A stretch of 13,017 nucleotides of DNA from Nitrospirota bacterium (GCA_024275955.1 JAJRYD010000008.1:1-13017); one strand, 5' to 3'. Counted from the stretch's first letter, positions 1-7,570 are shown. A program made the numbers and translations. The notes: a model not told the origin generated them from the letters alone.

Positions 1-50
1 CTTTCAATTCTACTATTGCCATCAATCTTCTTTCCGTTTACTCTGTCCAT
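1..50 (-). CDS. 5' end of an unidentified leftward gene (partial)
   Basis: An ATG at 50-48 on the minus strand opens a frame that stays open to the window edge, giving 16 full codons (MDRVNGKKIDGNSRIE). A strong Shine-Dalgarno sequence, AAGGAGG, lies five bases upstream of the start (62-56), which is the main reason to call a gene. The visible peptide is basic and polar and too short to assign to a family. The gene is divergent from ftsH and lies downstream of the tRNA-Arg on the same strand, separated from it by repeats. If the tRNA carries an integrated element, this would be its first gene. No function is proposed. Confidence 0.6.
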   Translation of the reverse strand, partial: MDRVNGKKIDGNSRIE

Positions 51-101
51 GTTGACCTCCTTGCTATTTTTTGTTCTTTCTCAAACATATCTTAGCAGGT
101 G

Positions 102-112
102 AGGTCATACCT
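102..112. promoter_or_regulatory. Small inverted repeat upstream of the leftward gene, possible operator
   Basis: AGGT-CAT-ACCT is a perfect 4-bp inverted repeat 52 bp upstream of the start codon at 50. A second short inverted repeat, GACA-N6-TGTC, lies at 132-145. Both are in the gap between the tRNA-Arg and the leftward gene, together with the 11-bp tandem repeats, so the gap is rich in possible protein-binding sites. Such short repeats also arise by chance, so the regulatory reading is inference. Confidence 0.2.
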
Positions 113-160
113 TAATTTCAACTAACTTTAGGACAATTTCCTGTCTGGTGTTTGAATTGT

Positions 161-193
161 TAAGTTGCCTATAAGTTGCCTATAGGTTGCCTA
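161..193. repeat. Three tandem 11-bp direct repeats next to the tRNA 3' end
   Basis: The unit TAAGTTGCCTA occurs at 161-171 and 172-182, and as TAGGTTGCCTA at 183-193, with no gap between copies. The array ends 43 bp before the encoded CCA end of the leftward tRNA-Arg. An 11-bp period is close to one helical turn, so a protein reading each copy would bind the same face of the DNA. Arrays like this occur as arm-type integrase or excisionase sites at element ends and as iterons. The sequence shows the array; its role is inference. Confidence 0.75.
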
Positions 194-213
194 CTAGGAG
201 TGCAGCTTTTGAA

Positions 214-227
214 TGGTTTTGTAACCA
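214..227. repeat. Inverted repeat abutting the tRNA 3' end
   Basis: TGGTT (214-218) and AACCA (223-227) form a 5-bp inverted repeat with a 4-base centre, ending nine bases before the tRNA CCA. On the tRNA-coding strand it is not followed by a T run, so it is a poor Rho-independent terminator. It could be part of a recombination site or simply the processed 3' trailer of the tRNA. Confidence 0.3.
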
Positions 228-236
228 ATTGAAAAA

Positions 237-313
237 TGGTGCCCTCGACAGGGATTGAACCTGTGACCTCAGGATTAGGAATCCTGCGCTCTATCCAACT
301 GAGCTACGAGGGC
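237..313 (-). tRNA. tRNA-Arg (anticodon CCU), CCA encoded
   Basis: Read on the minus strand, the sequence folds into a standard cloverleaf. The acceptor arm is GCCCTCG at 313-307 pairing with CGAGGGC at 247-241. The D arm is GCTC/GAGC, the anticodon stem CAGGA/UCCUG holds the loop UUCCUAA, and a T arm contains GGTTCAATCC. Positions 34-36 are CCU, which reads AGG arginine codons. The discriminator base is A and the CCA end is encoded in the DNA (239-237). A TATAAA on the same strand at 345-340 is at a sensible distance for a -10 box, but no good -35 is seen. tRNA-Arg(CCU) genes are frequent targets of integrating elements in bacteria, which matters here because repeats lie just past the 3' end. 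Confidence 0.95.
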
Positions 314-428
314 TTATCTAACAAAGCGACTAAGAATAGTTTATACAGACATAAATTGGAAGTCTCTCTTTTGGTACATTCTTTTGGTAAATTCCAAGTT
401 TTACACAGTTTCGGTGAAAAGCTAGGTT

Positions 429-485
429 ACCGGCAAGGGTCCTCTAGTGCCGGTGGCAGGGTGCCGATTGTTTTTGGCACAGCCC
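429..485 (+). other. Two adjacent hairpins upstream of ftsH, possible structured RNA
   Basis: The first hairpin has a perfect 7-bp stem, ACCGGCA (429-435) with TGCCGGT (448-454), and a 12-base loop. The second pairs GGGTGCC (459-465) with GGCAC (476-480) and then CC (483-484) across a two-base bulge, with a T-rich loop. They are five bases apart and could stack. Neither is followed by a T run, so they are not classic terminators. The layout does not match a riboswitch class or small RNA that I recognise. The hairpins lie 80-140 bp before the ftsH start, so they belong to a long ftsH leader, to a separate small RNA, or to nothing functional. Confidence 0.35.
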
Positions 486-494
486 TATGTTACG

Positions 495-523
495 CTTAAC
501 GGACAAGTTTCATCGCCCCACAG
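495..523 (+). promoter_or_regulatory. Candidate heat-shock (sigma-32-type) promoter for ftsH
   Basis: CTTAACG (495-501) and CCCCACAG (516-523) are separated by 14 bp. The known sigma-32 pattern is CTTGAAA, 11-16 bp, then CCCCATnT. The -10 part keeps CCCCA and the -35 part keeps CTT and one A. Transcription would start near 530, giving a leader of about 35 nt that holds the ftsH ribosome binding site. In Escherichia coli ftsH is under heat-shock control, which makes the match sensible. The -35 match is weak, so the call is tentative. Confidence 0.3.
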
Positions 524-565
524 GATGGAAGCTATTGAAAAATTAATGAATTAGAGAGGTACAAC

Positions 566-2482
566 TTGACTCCTTTGCAGAAAAATACAGCTCTTTGGGT
601 TATAGTGGCGCTTTTTTTCGTAGCGATGTTCAATATTTTCAATAAGCAGGATATGGCTCGTAACGACATAATTTATAGCGATTTTATTGAGTCTGTTCAG
701 GCAGGAAATGTTGACGAGGTGAAAATGCAGAACAATATGCTTTCTGGTCAGTTCACCGACGGCAGTTATTTCGAAACCTTTGTACCGGATGATGCCGAGC
801 TTCTTCCTCTTCTCCGCGAAAAGAAGGTGCGGATAAATGTAAAACCGCCGGAGCAGACTTCGTGGTACATGGGGATTTTAATTTCGTGGTTCCCTATGCT
901 TCTCTTAATAGGTATCTGGATATTTTTTATGCGTCAAATGCAGTCTGGCGGCACAAAGGCGATGAGCTTTGGCAAAAGCAAGGCAAAAATGCTTAATGAG
1001 ACTAAGGATAAAGTTACTTTCAAGAATGTTGCCGGTGTAGACGAGGCAAAGGAAGAGCTGGAAGAGATTATAGAATTTCTCAAAAACCCCCATAAGTTTA
1101 CCAAGCTTGGCGGAAAGCTTCCAAAAGGTGTGCTTATGATGGGCCCTCCTGGAACCGGCAAAACTCTTTTGGCCCGTGCCATTGCCGGTGAGGCCGATGT
1201 GCCGTTTTTCAGCATATCCGGTTCCGATTTTGTGGAGATGTTTGTAGGCGTCGGAGCTTCCCGTGTACGCGATCTTTTTGAGCAGGGCAAGAAAAACGCT
1301 CCCTGCATAATTTTTATAGACGAGATAGATGCCGTCGGCCGTCATCGCGGTGCCGGCCTTGGCGGCGGGCATGACGAGCGCGAGCAGACACTAAACCAGC
1401 TTCTGGTAGAGATGGACGGCTTCGAGGGCAACGATGGAGTCATAATGATTGCCGCCACCAACCGTCCCGATGTTCTCGACCCCGCTCTTTTAAGGCCGGG
1501 GCGTTTCGACAGGCAGGTAGTTGTCTCCGCTCCCGATGTAAGGGGTCGCGAAGGTATCCTAAAAGTTCATGTTGCCAAGGTGCCGATGGCGGACGATGTA
1601 GACTTGAAAGTAATAGCGAGAGGCACCCCTGGTTTTTCCGGTGCCGATCTTGCCAACCTCATCAACGAGGCGGCTTTATGGGCGGCGCGTCTTGATGAAA
1701 AAGAAGTAAATATGGAGCATTTCGAATACGCTAAAGATAAGGTTATGATGGGGGTCGAGAGAAAGAGTGCCATCATAAGCGAAAAGGAAAAGCTGAGTAC
1801 CGCCTACCACGAGGCAGGACACGCATTGGTGGCGATGATGATTCCAGATTCCGACCCTGTGCATAAGATAACAATCATCCCTCGCGGCAGGGCGTTGGGG
1901 CTTACGATGCAGTTGCCGGAAGAGGAGAAACATACCTATTCACGTGAGCATCTTCAAACACAGCTAGCGATTCTTATGGGCGGCCGTGCCGCCGAGGAGG
2001 TAGCTCTAAACGATATGACTACAGGTGCCGGCAACGATATAGAAAGGGCGACAGGCCTTGCTAGAAAAATGGTCTGCTCGTGGGGAATGAGCGACAAGAT
2101 GGGGCCGCTCGCGTTTGGCAAAAAGGAAGAACAGATATTTCTCGGTCGGGAAATACAAAACCATCAGGATTTCAGCGAAGTCACTTCCGAGCATATCGAC
2201 GACGAGGTATCGCGGTTTGTGAAAGAGGCTATGGATAGAGCGAAAAAGATAATCACGGACAACAGGGAAAAGATGGAGGAGCTTGTCAAAGCTCTTGTAG
2301 ATAAAGAAACTCTAAGCGGTGCCGAGGCTAGAAAAATCTTGTTTGGCGACGATCCTCTAAATGACGACCGCAAAACTCCGCCGAAAAAACCTAGACCGGC
2401 CGCCAAATCGAAAAAAGATGACGGAGAGGTAGCTGGCGGTTCAATACAGGGGGGGATAAACCCGAAGCCTGCGGTTTCTTAA
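566..2482 (+). CDS. ftsH: ATP-dependent zinc metalloprotease FtsH
   Basis: FtsH is a membrane-anchored AAA+ protease that forms a hexamer at the inner membrane and degrades misassembled membrane proteins and short-lived regulators. The 638-aa length is normal for the family. Two membrane segments (about 9-25 and 102-122) flank a periplasmic domain. The AAA module has Walker A GPPGTGKT (193-200), the pore loop around MFVG (225-228), Walker B IIFIDEID (248-255) and the second region of homology with its arginine fingers (about 297-316). The peptidase has the zinc motif HEAGH (415-419) and the third ligand Asp in GNDIERAT (491). The tail from about 600 is Lys/Pro-rich and then Gly-rich, as is common. 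The start is TTG at 566, chosen because GAGAGGT (554-560) sits five bases before it and because it gives the usual N-terminus. The gene is complete with all catalytic residues present. Confidence 0.98.
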   Translation: MTPLQKNTALWVIVALFFVAMFNIFNKQDMARNDIIYSDFIESVQAGNVDEVKMQNNMLSGQFTDGSYFETFVPDDAELLPLLREKKVRINVKPPEQTSWYMGILISWFPMLLLIGIWIFFMRQMQSGGTKAMSFGKSKAKMLNETKDKVTFKNVAGVDEAKEELEEIIEFLKNPHKFTKLGGKLPKGVLMMGPPGTGKTLLARAIAGEADVPFFSISGSDFVEMFVGVGASRVRDLFEQGKKNAPCIIFIDEIDAVGRHRGAGLGGGHDEREQTLNQLLVEMDGFEGNDGVIMIAATNRPDVLDPALLRPGRFDRQVVVSAPDVRGREGILKVHVAKVPMADDVDLKVIARGTPGFSGADLANLINEAALWAARLDEKEVNMEHFEYAKDKVMMGVERKSAIISEKEKLSTAYHEAGHALVAMMIPDSDPVHKITIIPRGRALGLTMQLPEEEKHTYSREHLQTQLAILMGGRAAEEVALNDMTTGAGNDIERATGLARKMVCSWGMSDKMGPLAFGKKEEQIFLGREIQNHQDFSEVTSEHIDDEVSRFVKEAMDRAKKIITDNREKMEELVKALVDKETLSGAEARKILFGDDPLNDDRKTPPKKPRPAAKSKKDDGEVAGGSIQGGINPKPAVS

Positions 2483-2550
2483 GTTTTATCGCCCTCGAAT
2501 GTTTTATCAGTTTTCCATTTTCAAAAATATCGCGCTAAGGTTTTCTAGTT

Positions 2551-4947
2551 ATGAAGTTTGTTGACCGTATCCGCAAAGAGGTAATGATCCTTGATGGTTC
2601 AATGGGTGTCTTCCTTCAGGAGGAAGGGCTTCCAAGTGGATATGCTCCAGATCTATGGAATCTCGAAAAACCAGATCTTATAGCAGATGTACATGCTACA
2701 TATGCCTCTGCCGGTTCTCAGATAGTAATAACCAATACGTTTGGCGCTACCGCTCCTCGGCTGGCAGAATATGATGCCAAAGGTAAAGTGGCCGATGTAA
2801 ACCGCTCCGCTGTAAGGAACGCCCGTAAAGGGGTAGACGGCAGAGCGTTGGTAGCTGGCGGGCTTGGTCCATCCGGTAAGATGATAGCCCCCATAGGCGA
2901 CTTCTCTTTTGGGGAGGCTGTCGATGTTTTTCGTGAGCAGGTCGCGGCATTTATGGCGGAAGGGGTAGACCTTCTTATCATAGAAACGATGTTCGACCTT
3001 ATGGAAGCAAAGGCGGCGATAATAGCCTGTAACGACCTTAGGGGCGACATCCCGTTAATCGCTAGTATGACATTCACCGCGAGCGAAACTACCGATACCG
3101 GCAGTACGCCAGAAGCGACGGCCGCTGTGATGGAAGGGCTTGGTGTCGATATTATCGGTGTCAACTGCTCTACCGGACCTGCCGATATGCTCAAAGTGGT
3201 AAAAAGGCTTGGCGAATGCACCTCTCTGCCGATAATGGTAGAGCCGAACGCCGGTCTGCCGGTGATGGAAAACGGGCAAACGGTTTTCAAAGAATCACCG
3301 GAGGCTATAGCCTCGTTCGGGCCTCGGTTCGTGGAGTATGGGGCGAACATAATCGGCGGCTGTTGCGGTACCAAGCCGGACTATATCAAAAAAGTTGCCA
3401 ACCTAGTTAAAGGTAAACCGCCGGCAAGCCGTAAAAGTCATAGCGGGGTCGTCATAGCATCCCGCTCGCTGGCGCTCCGAATAGGGGAGGGTTACCCCTT
3501 CGTAAAGATAGGCGAAAAGATAAATCCTACAGGCAAAAAACTTTTCTCTGCTTCTATAAAAGCAGGGAAGCTGGACAAAATTTTGCTTGCGGCCAGAAAA
3601 CAGACAGAGAGCGGGGCAAGCGCTCTGGATGTAAACGTAGGCGTTCCTTTGGTTGACGAGCCGGCGATGATGGTAAAAGCACTTACCGCCATTCAAAACG
3701 TTACACCACTGCCGCTTGTTATCGACTCTGCTAACGATGACGCACTGGAAGCAGGGCTGAACCTGTACGCCGGCAGAGCTTTGGTAAATTCCGTAAACGC
3801 GGAGCCGGAAAAAATGGAGAGGGTCTTCCCGTTTGTAAAACGGATGGGGGCGGCGGTAATGGCACTTGTCTCGGCGGACGATGTGCCGGAATTTGCCGAC
3901 AGAAGATTCGAGAACGCGAAAATACTTTTAGACCGCGCTCTTGAGGCTGGTTTAAGGCGTGAAGATATAGTTTTCGACTGTCTTGCGGTAGTTGTTTCCG
4001 CTATGCAGGAAGGCGCGCGCCAGACTTTAATTACCATAAGAAGAATAAGGGAAGAGCTTGGGTGCGCCACCACCATAGGGCTTTCAAACTCCTCATTCGG
4101 CCTGCCGGATAGGCCTACTGTCAATAACCATTTTCTTGCTATGGCTATGGCGGAGGGGCTTGACGCGGCAATAGTAAACCCGTATTCCGAAGGTATGCAC
4201 AAGGCTGTTGCCGGAGCATCTCTCTTTGTTGGGCGCGACCCGGATTGCAGGTCGTACATAGCTTTTGCCACGGCAACCGAGGAGACAAAGAAAAAAGATC
4301 TTACGCAAAAAAAGGTTCTAACCACAAGAGAGGCTATCTACGGTGCTGTTCTTGACGGCGAAAAAGATTCTATACAGGATTTAATCCACAAGGCTTTGGA
4401 AGAAAAAATACCCCCAATGGAAATGTTTACCGAAATAATGACACCGGCGATAAAACAGCTTGGCGACCTTTTTGCCGAGAAGAAGAAATTCATCCCGCAT
4501 CTTGTCGCCTCCGCCGATACTATGAAGAGAGGGATGAATATCCTGAATCCGATACTTAAAAAAGAAAGCCCCGACCAGAAACCTAAAGCAACTATCATCT
4601 TTGCGACGGTAAAAGGCGATGTACACGATATAGGAAAGAACGTCTGCTGTATAATGCTTGAAAATTTCGGGTTCAAGGTTATAGATCTTGGGCGTTCCGT
4701 GCCGTCTGACGATATACTCAAAGCGGCCGAAGAGCATAATGCCGATATCGTCGCTCTCTCGGCTTTGATGACCACTACGATGATTCAGATGCCGAAAGTT
4801 ATAGACGAAATAAAAAAAAGAAACCTGTCATACAAAGTTATGGTCGGCGGGGCTGTAGTTACAAAAAGTTTCGCAAAAGAGATAGGAGCCGACGCTTACG
4901 GCAAAGATGTGGGAGATGTCGTAAGCGTAGCCGAATCTCTGGTGTAG
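2551..4947 (+). CDS. metH: Cobalamin-dependent methionine synthase, short form without activation domain
   Basis: MetH transfers the methyl group of 5-methyltetrahydrofolate to homocysteine through methylcobalamin in the cytoplasm. The 798-aa protein has the domains in the usual order. The homocysteine-binding barrel (about 1-290) has zinc ligands Cys206 and Cys271-Cys272 (in GGCCGT). The pterin-binding barrel spans about 315-570, the helical cap about 590-675, and the B12 domain about 677-798. The B12 domain carries DVHDIG (690-695), with His692 as cobalt ligand, and a GGA turn (767-769). It ends there, so the roughly 330-residue AdoMet-binding reactivation domain of E. coli MetH (about 1,230 aa in all) is absent. 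Short forms like this are known, for example in Thermotoga, where a separate protein reactivates the cofactor. The start ATG has only a weak AAGG ten bases upstream. A 68-bp gap follows ftsH. Confidence 0.96.
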   Translation: MKFVDRIRKEVMILDGSMGVFLQEEGLPSGYAPDLWNLEKPDLIADVHATYASAGSQIVITNTFGATAPRLAEYDAKGKVADVNRSAVRNARKGVDGRALVAGGLGPSGKMIAPIGDFSFGEAVDVFREQVAAFMAEGVDLLIIETMFDLMEAKAAIIACNDLRGDIPLIASMTFTASETTDTGSTPEATAAVMEGLGVDIIGVNCSTGPADMLKVVKRLGECTSLPIMVEPNAGLPVMENGQTVFKESPEAIASFGPRFVEYGANIIGGCCGTKPDYIKKVANLVKGKPPASRKSHSGVVIASRSLALRIGEGYPFVKIGEKINPTGKKLFSASIKAGKLDKILLAARKQTESGASALDVNVGVPLVDEPAMMVKALTAIQNVTPLPLVIDSANDDALEAGLNLYAGRALVNSVNAEPEKMERVFPFVKRMGAAVMALVSADDVPEFADRRFENAKILLDRALEAGLRREDIVFDCLAVVVSAMQEGARQTLITIRRIREELGCATTIGLSNSSFGLPDRPTVNNHFLAMAMAEGLDAAIVNPYSEGMHKAVAGASLFVGRDPDCRSYIAFATATEETKKKDLTQKKVLTTREAIYGAVLDGEKDSIQDLIHKALEEKIPPMEMFTEIMTPAIKQLGDLFAEKKKFIPHLVASADTMKRGMNILNPILKKESPDQKPKATIIFATVKGDVHDIGKNVCCIMLENFGFKVIDLGRSVPSDDILKAAEEHNADIVALSALMTTTMIQMPKVIDEIKKRNLSYKVMVGGAVVTKSFAKEIGADAYGKDVGDVVSVAESLV

Positions 4948-4951
4948 GGCG

Positions 4952-5518
4952 ATGAAAAGATATTTTCCGGCTTTACTGTTCGTGCTGTTGGCTTCTTCCG
5001 GCTGTTCCGATTTTTCCGCCTACAGGTATCACCATACCTACGCCATGACAGCACCGATGAACCACTACAACAGAGAGCACAGAACCACGGATCTTGTGTT
5101 CCGCTTTGAAATAAATGAAAAGAAAATCTTCACCTACATAACGAATATTTCCAACGACGATATAGGGATCTTGTGGTCTAAGGTAAGGTTTATAGATTCG
5201 CGCGGCGGAAACCATAATGTGTTCAACCTAAAAACGCTTTTTACCAAAAACAAAAAGATAGAAGACGAAACGATTGCCCCGGGAAAAACCGACGAGAATG
5301 TGATAGTTCCAAAAGGTCATGTGGTAAAGCTGGAAGACCAATGGACATGGAGGGTGAAGCCTTTTTATAATCAGCGGGACGACAGGGCTATGCTTAACAA
5401 GAAAAAGAAGTTTTCCATTATTCTCCCTGTTATGGTTCGCGGGGACGAGGAAAGGAAGTACAGATTCGATTTTATGGTTGCGTCGGTTCTGCCTTACCGC
5501 TCGCAAAACCCTCAATAG
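4952..5518 (+). CDS. Probable lipoprotein of unknown function
   Basis: A 188-aa protein starting four bases after the metH stop, so the two are probably co-transcribed. The N-terminus (MKRYFPALLFVLLASSGC) is a short basic segment and a hydrophobic stretch ending at Cys18. Gly at -1 and small residues at -2 and -3 resemble a lipobox, although the usual Leu/Val/Ile at -3 is Ser. It is therefore a probable rather than certain lipoprotein. The mature part is rich in beta-type alternating residues and charged loops, with no cysteines or known catalytic motif, and could be a single beta-sandwich. I do not recognise the family. The ribosome binding site is poor (AGGG two bases before the start, overlapping the metH stop), which fits translational coupling. 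Its neighbour nagZ converges five bases away with no visible terminator. Confidence 0.8.
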   Translation: MKRYFPALLFVLLASSGCSDFSAYRYHHTYAMTAPMNHYNREHRTTDLVFRFEINEKKIFTYITNISNDDIGILWSKVRFIDSRGGNHNVFNLKTLFTKNKKIEDETIAPGKTDENVIVPKGHVVKLEDQWTWRVKPFYNQRDDRAMLNKKKKFSIILPVMVRGDEERKYRFDFMVASVLPYRSQNPQ

Positions 5519-5523
5519 ATGCC

Positions 5524-6720
5524 CTATAAAAGTCCTATCTGAAACTTGAGCATAAGAATTCTTTTTACGCTTGCGTCTACCCGTTTAACAAGGAACGGAT
5601 GTCTTTTCACCAGCCTGTGTATCTCGTCGATGTAGTCTACTCTTTTCCATTTTGTAGGAGTGGTAAACAGAAAAATATCGCTTCCGGCAAGGAACGCTTT
5701 TCGTATAAGTCTTTTGCGGTTTCCTTTAAACAGTTTGCGAAATGTTCCTATGGCAAGGTCGTCTGTCATTATTATGCCGTTATTGAACCGTGCTCTTTCG
5801 ATTATCGCACTGCTGAACGGTGCCGGCACGTCGTCGATTTTTGAATAGATTTTATTCGAGAGCATTATCCCGCCAAGCCAGGGAGATGTTTTTCTGAAAA
5901 CGTCTATCATTTTGTCGATTTTCTCTGTAGGCCAGTCGGCCGTTGAAAGCTCTTTGTCGGTATCTTTTTGCCCATCGCCGTAACCGGGAAAATGTTTCCC
6001 TATGGGGGCTACCCCAGCTTTGAGCAGTCCTTTTGAAAACGCCTTGCCTTTTGCTATCACCACTTTAGCGTCGCCGCTAAACGAACGGCGGCTTTTGTAG
6101 ATATGCCCCTTACCGGAAACATCGAGAACCGGAGCGAGGTTCATATTAAGCCCTATTTCGCGCATAGCTTTTCCAGCCTTGTATCCAAGGCGGTAGACCT
6201 CAGCATCGCTAAGGGTTCCCATTGTTTTTGCCGATGGAAAGTTTTTAAGCTGTTTTCTTAGTCTGTTTATTCTACCGCCTTCGATATCGGCGACAAAAAA
6301 AGGGGGGATTATAGAGCGTTGTTTAAGGTTAGCTATCAGCCTCTTCGCCACCTCTTTGTTCTTTAAAGTATTTCCAAGAAAAATCATACCGCCCTCTTCG
6401 TAAGGTTCATTCTTTTTACTGCTTGCCGGCGGATGGGCTATGAACATTTGCGATATCTTTTGCCTAAGGGTTAAAGACGAGAGTATAGATTCGACTTTTT
6501 TCTGCTTTATATTATGGTTAAGGATAAACTTTCCGCCAGTATCGCCATCGTATAGACGCGCGCCGTTAGCTGTGGAGCAAAGTATAGCCGGCGATAAAAG
6601 CAGGAGCAAAAACCGCCCAAGTATCTTTGTATTGATTCGCTGTTCCTCTTTAAATGTTTTTATGATATTGCAAAAGTTAGAGACTACCCCAAAACAAGGC
6701 GGTAGGGACAGCGGTTTCAT
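5524..6720 (-). CDS. NagZ-like glycoside hydrolase family 3 protein with altered catalytic dyad
   Basis: GH3 enzymes of the NagZ type remove N-acetylglucosamine from peptidoglycan fragments. The family is recognised from DIEGGRINRLR (about 145-155), NLAPVLDV (194-201), KHFPGYG (242-248) and MTDDLAIG, whose first Asp (320) is the expected nucleophile. In NagZ the acid/base is an Asp-x-His pair just after KHFPGHG. Here that motif reads Asp253-Thr-Asp255, so the His is replaced. A strong signal sequence (IL-GRFLLLLLSPAILC, about 33-48) points to export, unlike cytoplasmic E. coli NagZ. The start is uncertain. ATG at 6720 (used here, 398 aa) and in-frame GTG at 6741 both lack a ribosome binding site. 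AAAGAGGA at 6651-6644 lies seven bases before an ATC codon (6636-6634), which would start right at the signal peptide. Last gene of the leftward block, 61-82 bp after the CoA-binding gene depending on the start. Confidence 0.85.
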   Translation of the reverse strand: MKPLSLPPCFGVVSNFCNIIKTFKEEQRINTKILGRFLLLLLSPAILCSTANGARLYDGDTGGKFILNHNIKQKKVESILSSLTLRQKISQMFIAHPPASSKKNEPYEEGGMIFLGNTLKNKEVAKRLIANLKQRSIIPPFFVADIEGGRINRLRKQLKNFPSAKTMGTLSDAEVYRLGYKAGKAMREIGLNMNLAPVLDVSGKGHIYKSRRSFSGDAKVVIAKGKAFSKGLLKAGVAPIGKHFPGYGDGQKDTDKELSTADWPTEKIDKMIDVFRKTSPWLGGIMLSNKIYSKIDDVPAPFSSAIIERARFNNGIIMTDDLAIGTFRKLFKGNRKRLIRKAFLAGSDIFLFTTPTKWKRVDYIDEIHRLVKRHPFLVKRVDASVKRILMLKFQIGLL

Positions 6721-6802
6721 TCTGATAACGGATAAGGTCACTACGGTGTTGTTGAGATAGATGTTTTGGCCTTTTAGTGAAATTCATCGTCAACGGGCGT
6801 TT

Positions 6803-7255
6803 CTAACCGCCAACAACCCTCGCGTGTTCTATTTTCATGCAAAGGTTTTGCACCACTTCGATGCCGGCATCTTCCAAAGTTTTTACGGCATCGCTGTTTA
6901 TAACCCCTATCTGAAACCATACAGCTTTGGGTTTCTTTGGCAGGCTAGCGATCGTTTCGGCCAGTTCCGGCAAGGCAGACGGCTTTCTAAAAACATCTAC
7001 CACATCTATATCGAAGCCGATATCTTCGACACTCTTGTAGCACTTCTCGCCCAAAATTTCGTCGGCAGTAGGGTTTACCGGAACCACTTTGTAGCTATTC
7101 TCTTGAAGATATTTAGCTACCATATAGCTTGGTCTCTCTTCTTTTTTTGAGATGCCTACCACGGCGATAGTTTTGTACTCTCTTATTATCTTTTCTATAA
7201 GAGCATGGTCGTTCTCGTGTGCCGGTATCTCGCAAGCTACAGATTCTTCGGTCAT
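6803..7255 (-). CDS. CoA-binding domain protein, YccU-like
   Basis: A 150-aa cytoplasmic single-domain protein with a Rossmann-type CoA-binding fold, as found in the nucleotide-binding part of succinyl-CoA synthetases. The family signatures are all present in order: VVGIS (32-36), RPSY (41-44), VPVNP (58-62), DVVDVFR (84-90), VWFQIGV (112-118) and CMKIEH (139-144). Length is typical for this family. Its exact role is unknown; CoA binding is known for some relatives but not shown here. The ATG at 7255 follows the previous stop by four bases and has GGCAGGTAG a few bases upstream, so the gene is probably translated from the same message as the zinc-finger gene before it. Confidence 0.9.
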   Translation of the reverse strand: MTEESVACEIPAHENDHALIEKIIREYKTIAVVGISKKEERPSYMVAKYLQENSYKVVPVNPTADEILGEKCYKSVEDIGFDIDVVDVFRKPSALPELAETIASLPKKPKAVWFQIGVINSDAVKTLEDAGIEVVQNLCMKIEHARVVGG

Positions 7256-7259
7256 ATAG

Positions 7260-7544
7260 CTACCTGCCTTTCTCTATCTCTGCCCTTATTGTTTTATGCA
7301 GGTTAGAGCTGATATTTTTTGGGATATCGTCCTGCTTTCTGCCGCCAAAGATTTCGAGCGTTTTGCGGAAAGTGCTAAGAACAGTAAGGCAAAGAGGACA
7401 GTTGGCAAAATGATGCTCAAGGCGCGATTTGGCGCTGGAATCTAGTTCGCCGTCTACTAAATCGGACATTTTCTCAAAAGCTTCCGGGCAGTCATCACCC
7501 TCACAGCCGGAGTGGCTATCCCCATTACCTTTCTTTGTTTCCAA
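7260..7544 (-). CDS. Small zinc-finger (zf-HC2, anti-sigma type) protein
   Basis: A 94-aa protein with the ZAS/zf-HC2 pattern: Cys19, 25 residues, His45, three residues, Cys49, two residues, Cys52. In anti-sigma factors this module grips an ECF sigma factor and binds zinc. There is no membrane segment and the C-terminus is a short charged helix, so it would be soluble. The N-terminus has two further cysteines or histidines (His11, Cys14). No sigma-factor gene lies next to it, so its partner, if any, is encoded elsewhere. The start is unclear. TTG at 7544 is used because it includes Cys19; an ATT two codons upstream has a better-spaced GGAAAGG, and the first in-frame ATG would remove Cys19. 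It sits 26 bp after the DUF465-like gene and 4 bp before the CoA-binding gene. Confidence 0.75.
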   Translation of the reverse strand: METKKGNGDSHSGCEGDDCPEAFEKMSDLVDGELDSSAKSRLEHHFANCPLCLTVLSTFRKTLEIFGGRKQDDIPKNISSNLHKTIRAEIEKGR

Positions 7545-7570
7545 CGTAATTACTTTGCCTTTCCGGTATT

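Noticed and set aside
236-499. 87-codon rightward open frame (MVPSTGIEPVTSG...)
   Set aside because: It is the antisense translation of the tRNA-Arg, a common false gene, and has no ribosome binding site.
905-4775. Many long minus-strand frames inside ftsH and metH
   Set aside because: They lie fully within two unmistakable genes on the other strand, have low-complexity Ser/Ala-rich translations and no family signatures.
6440-7150. Two rightward frames of 106 and 129 codons
   Set aside because: They are antisense to the GH3 and CoA-binding genes, which have clear family motifs.
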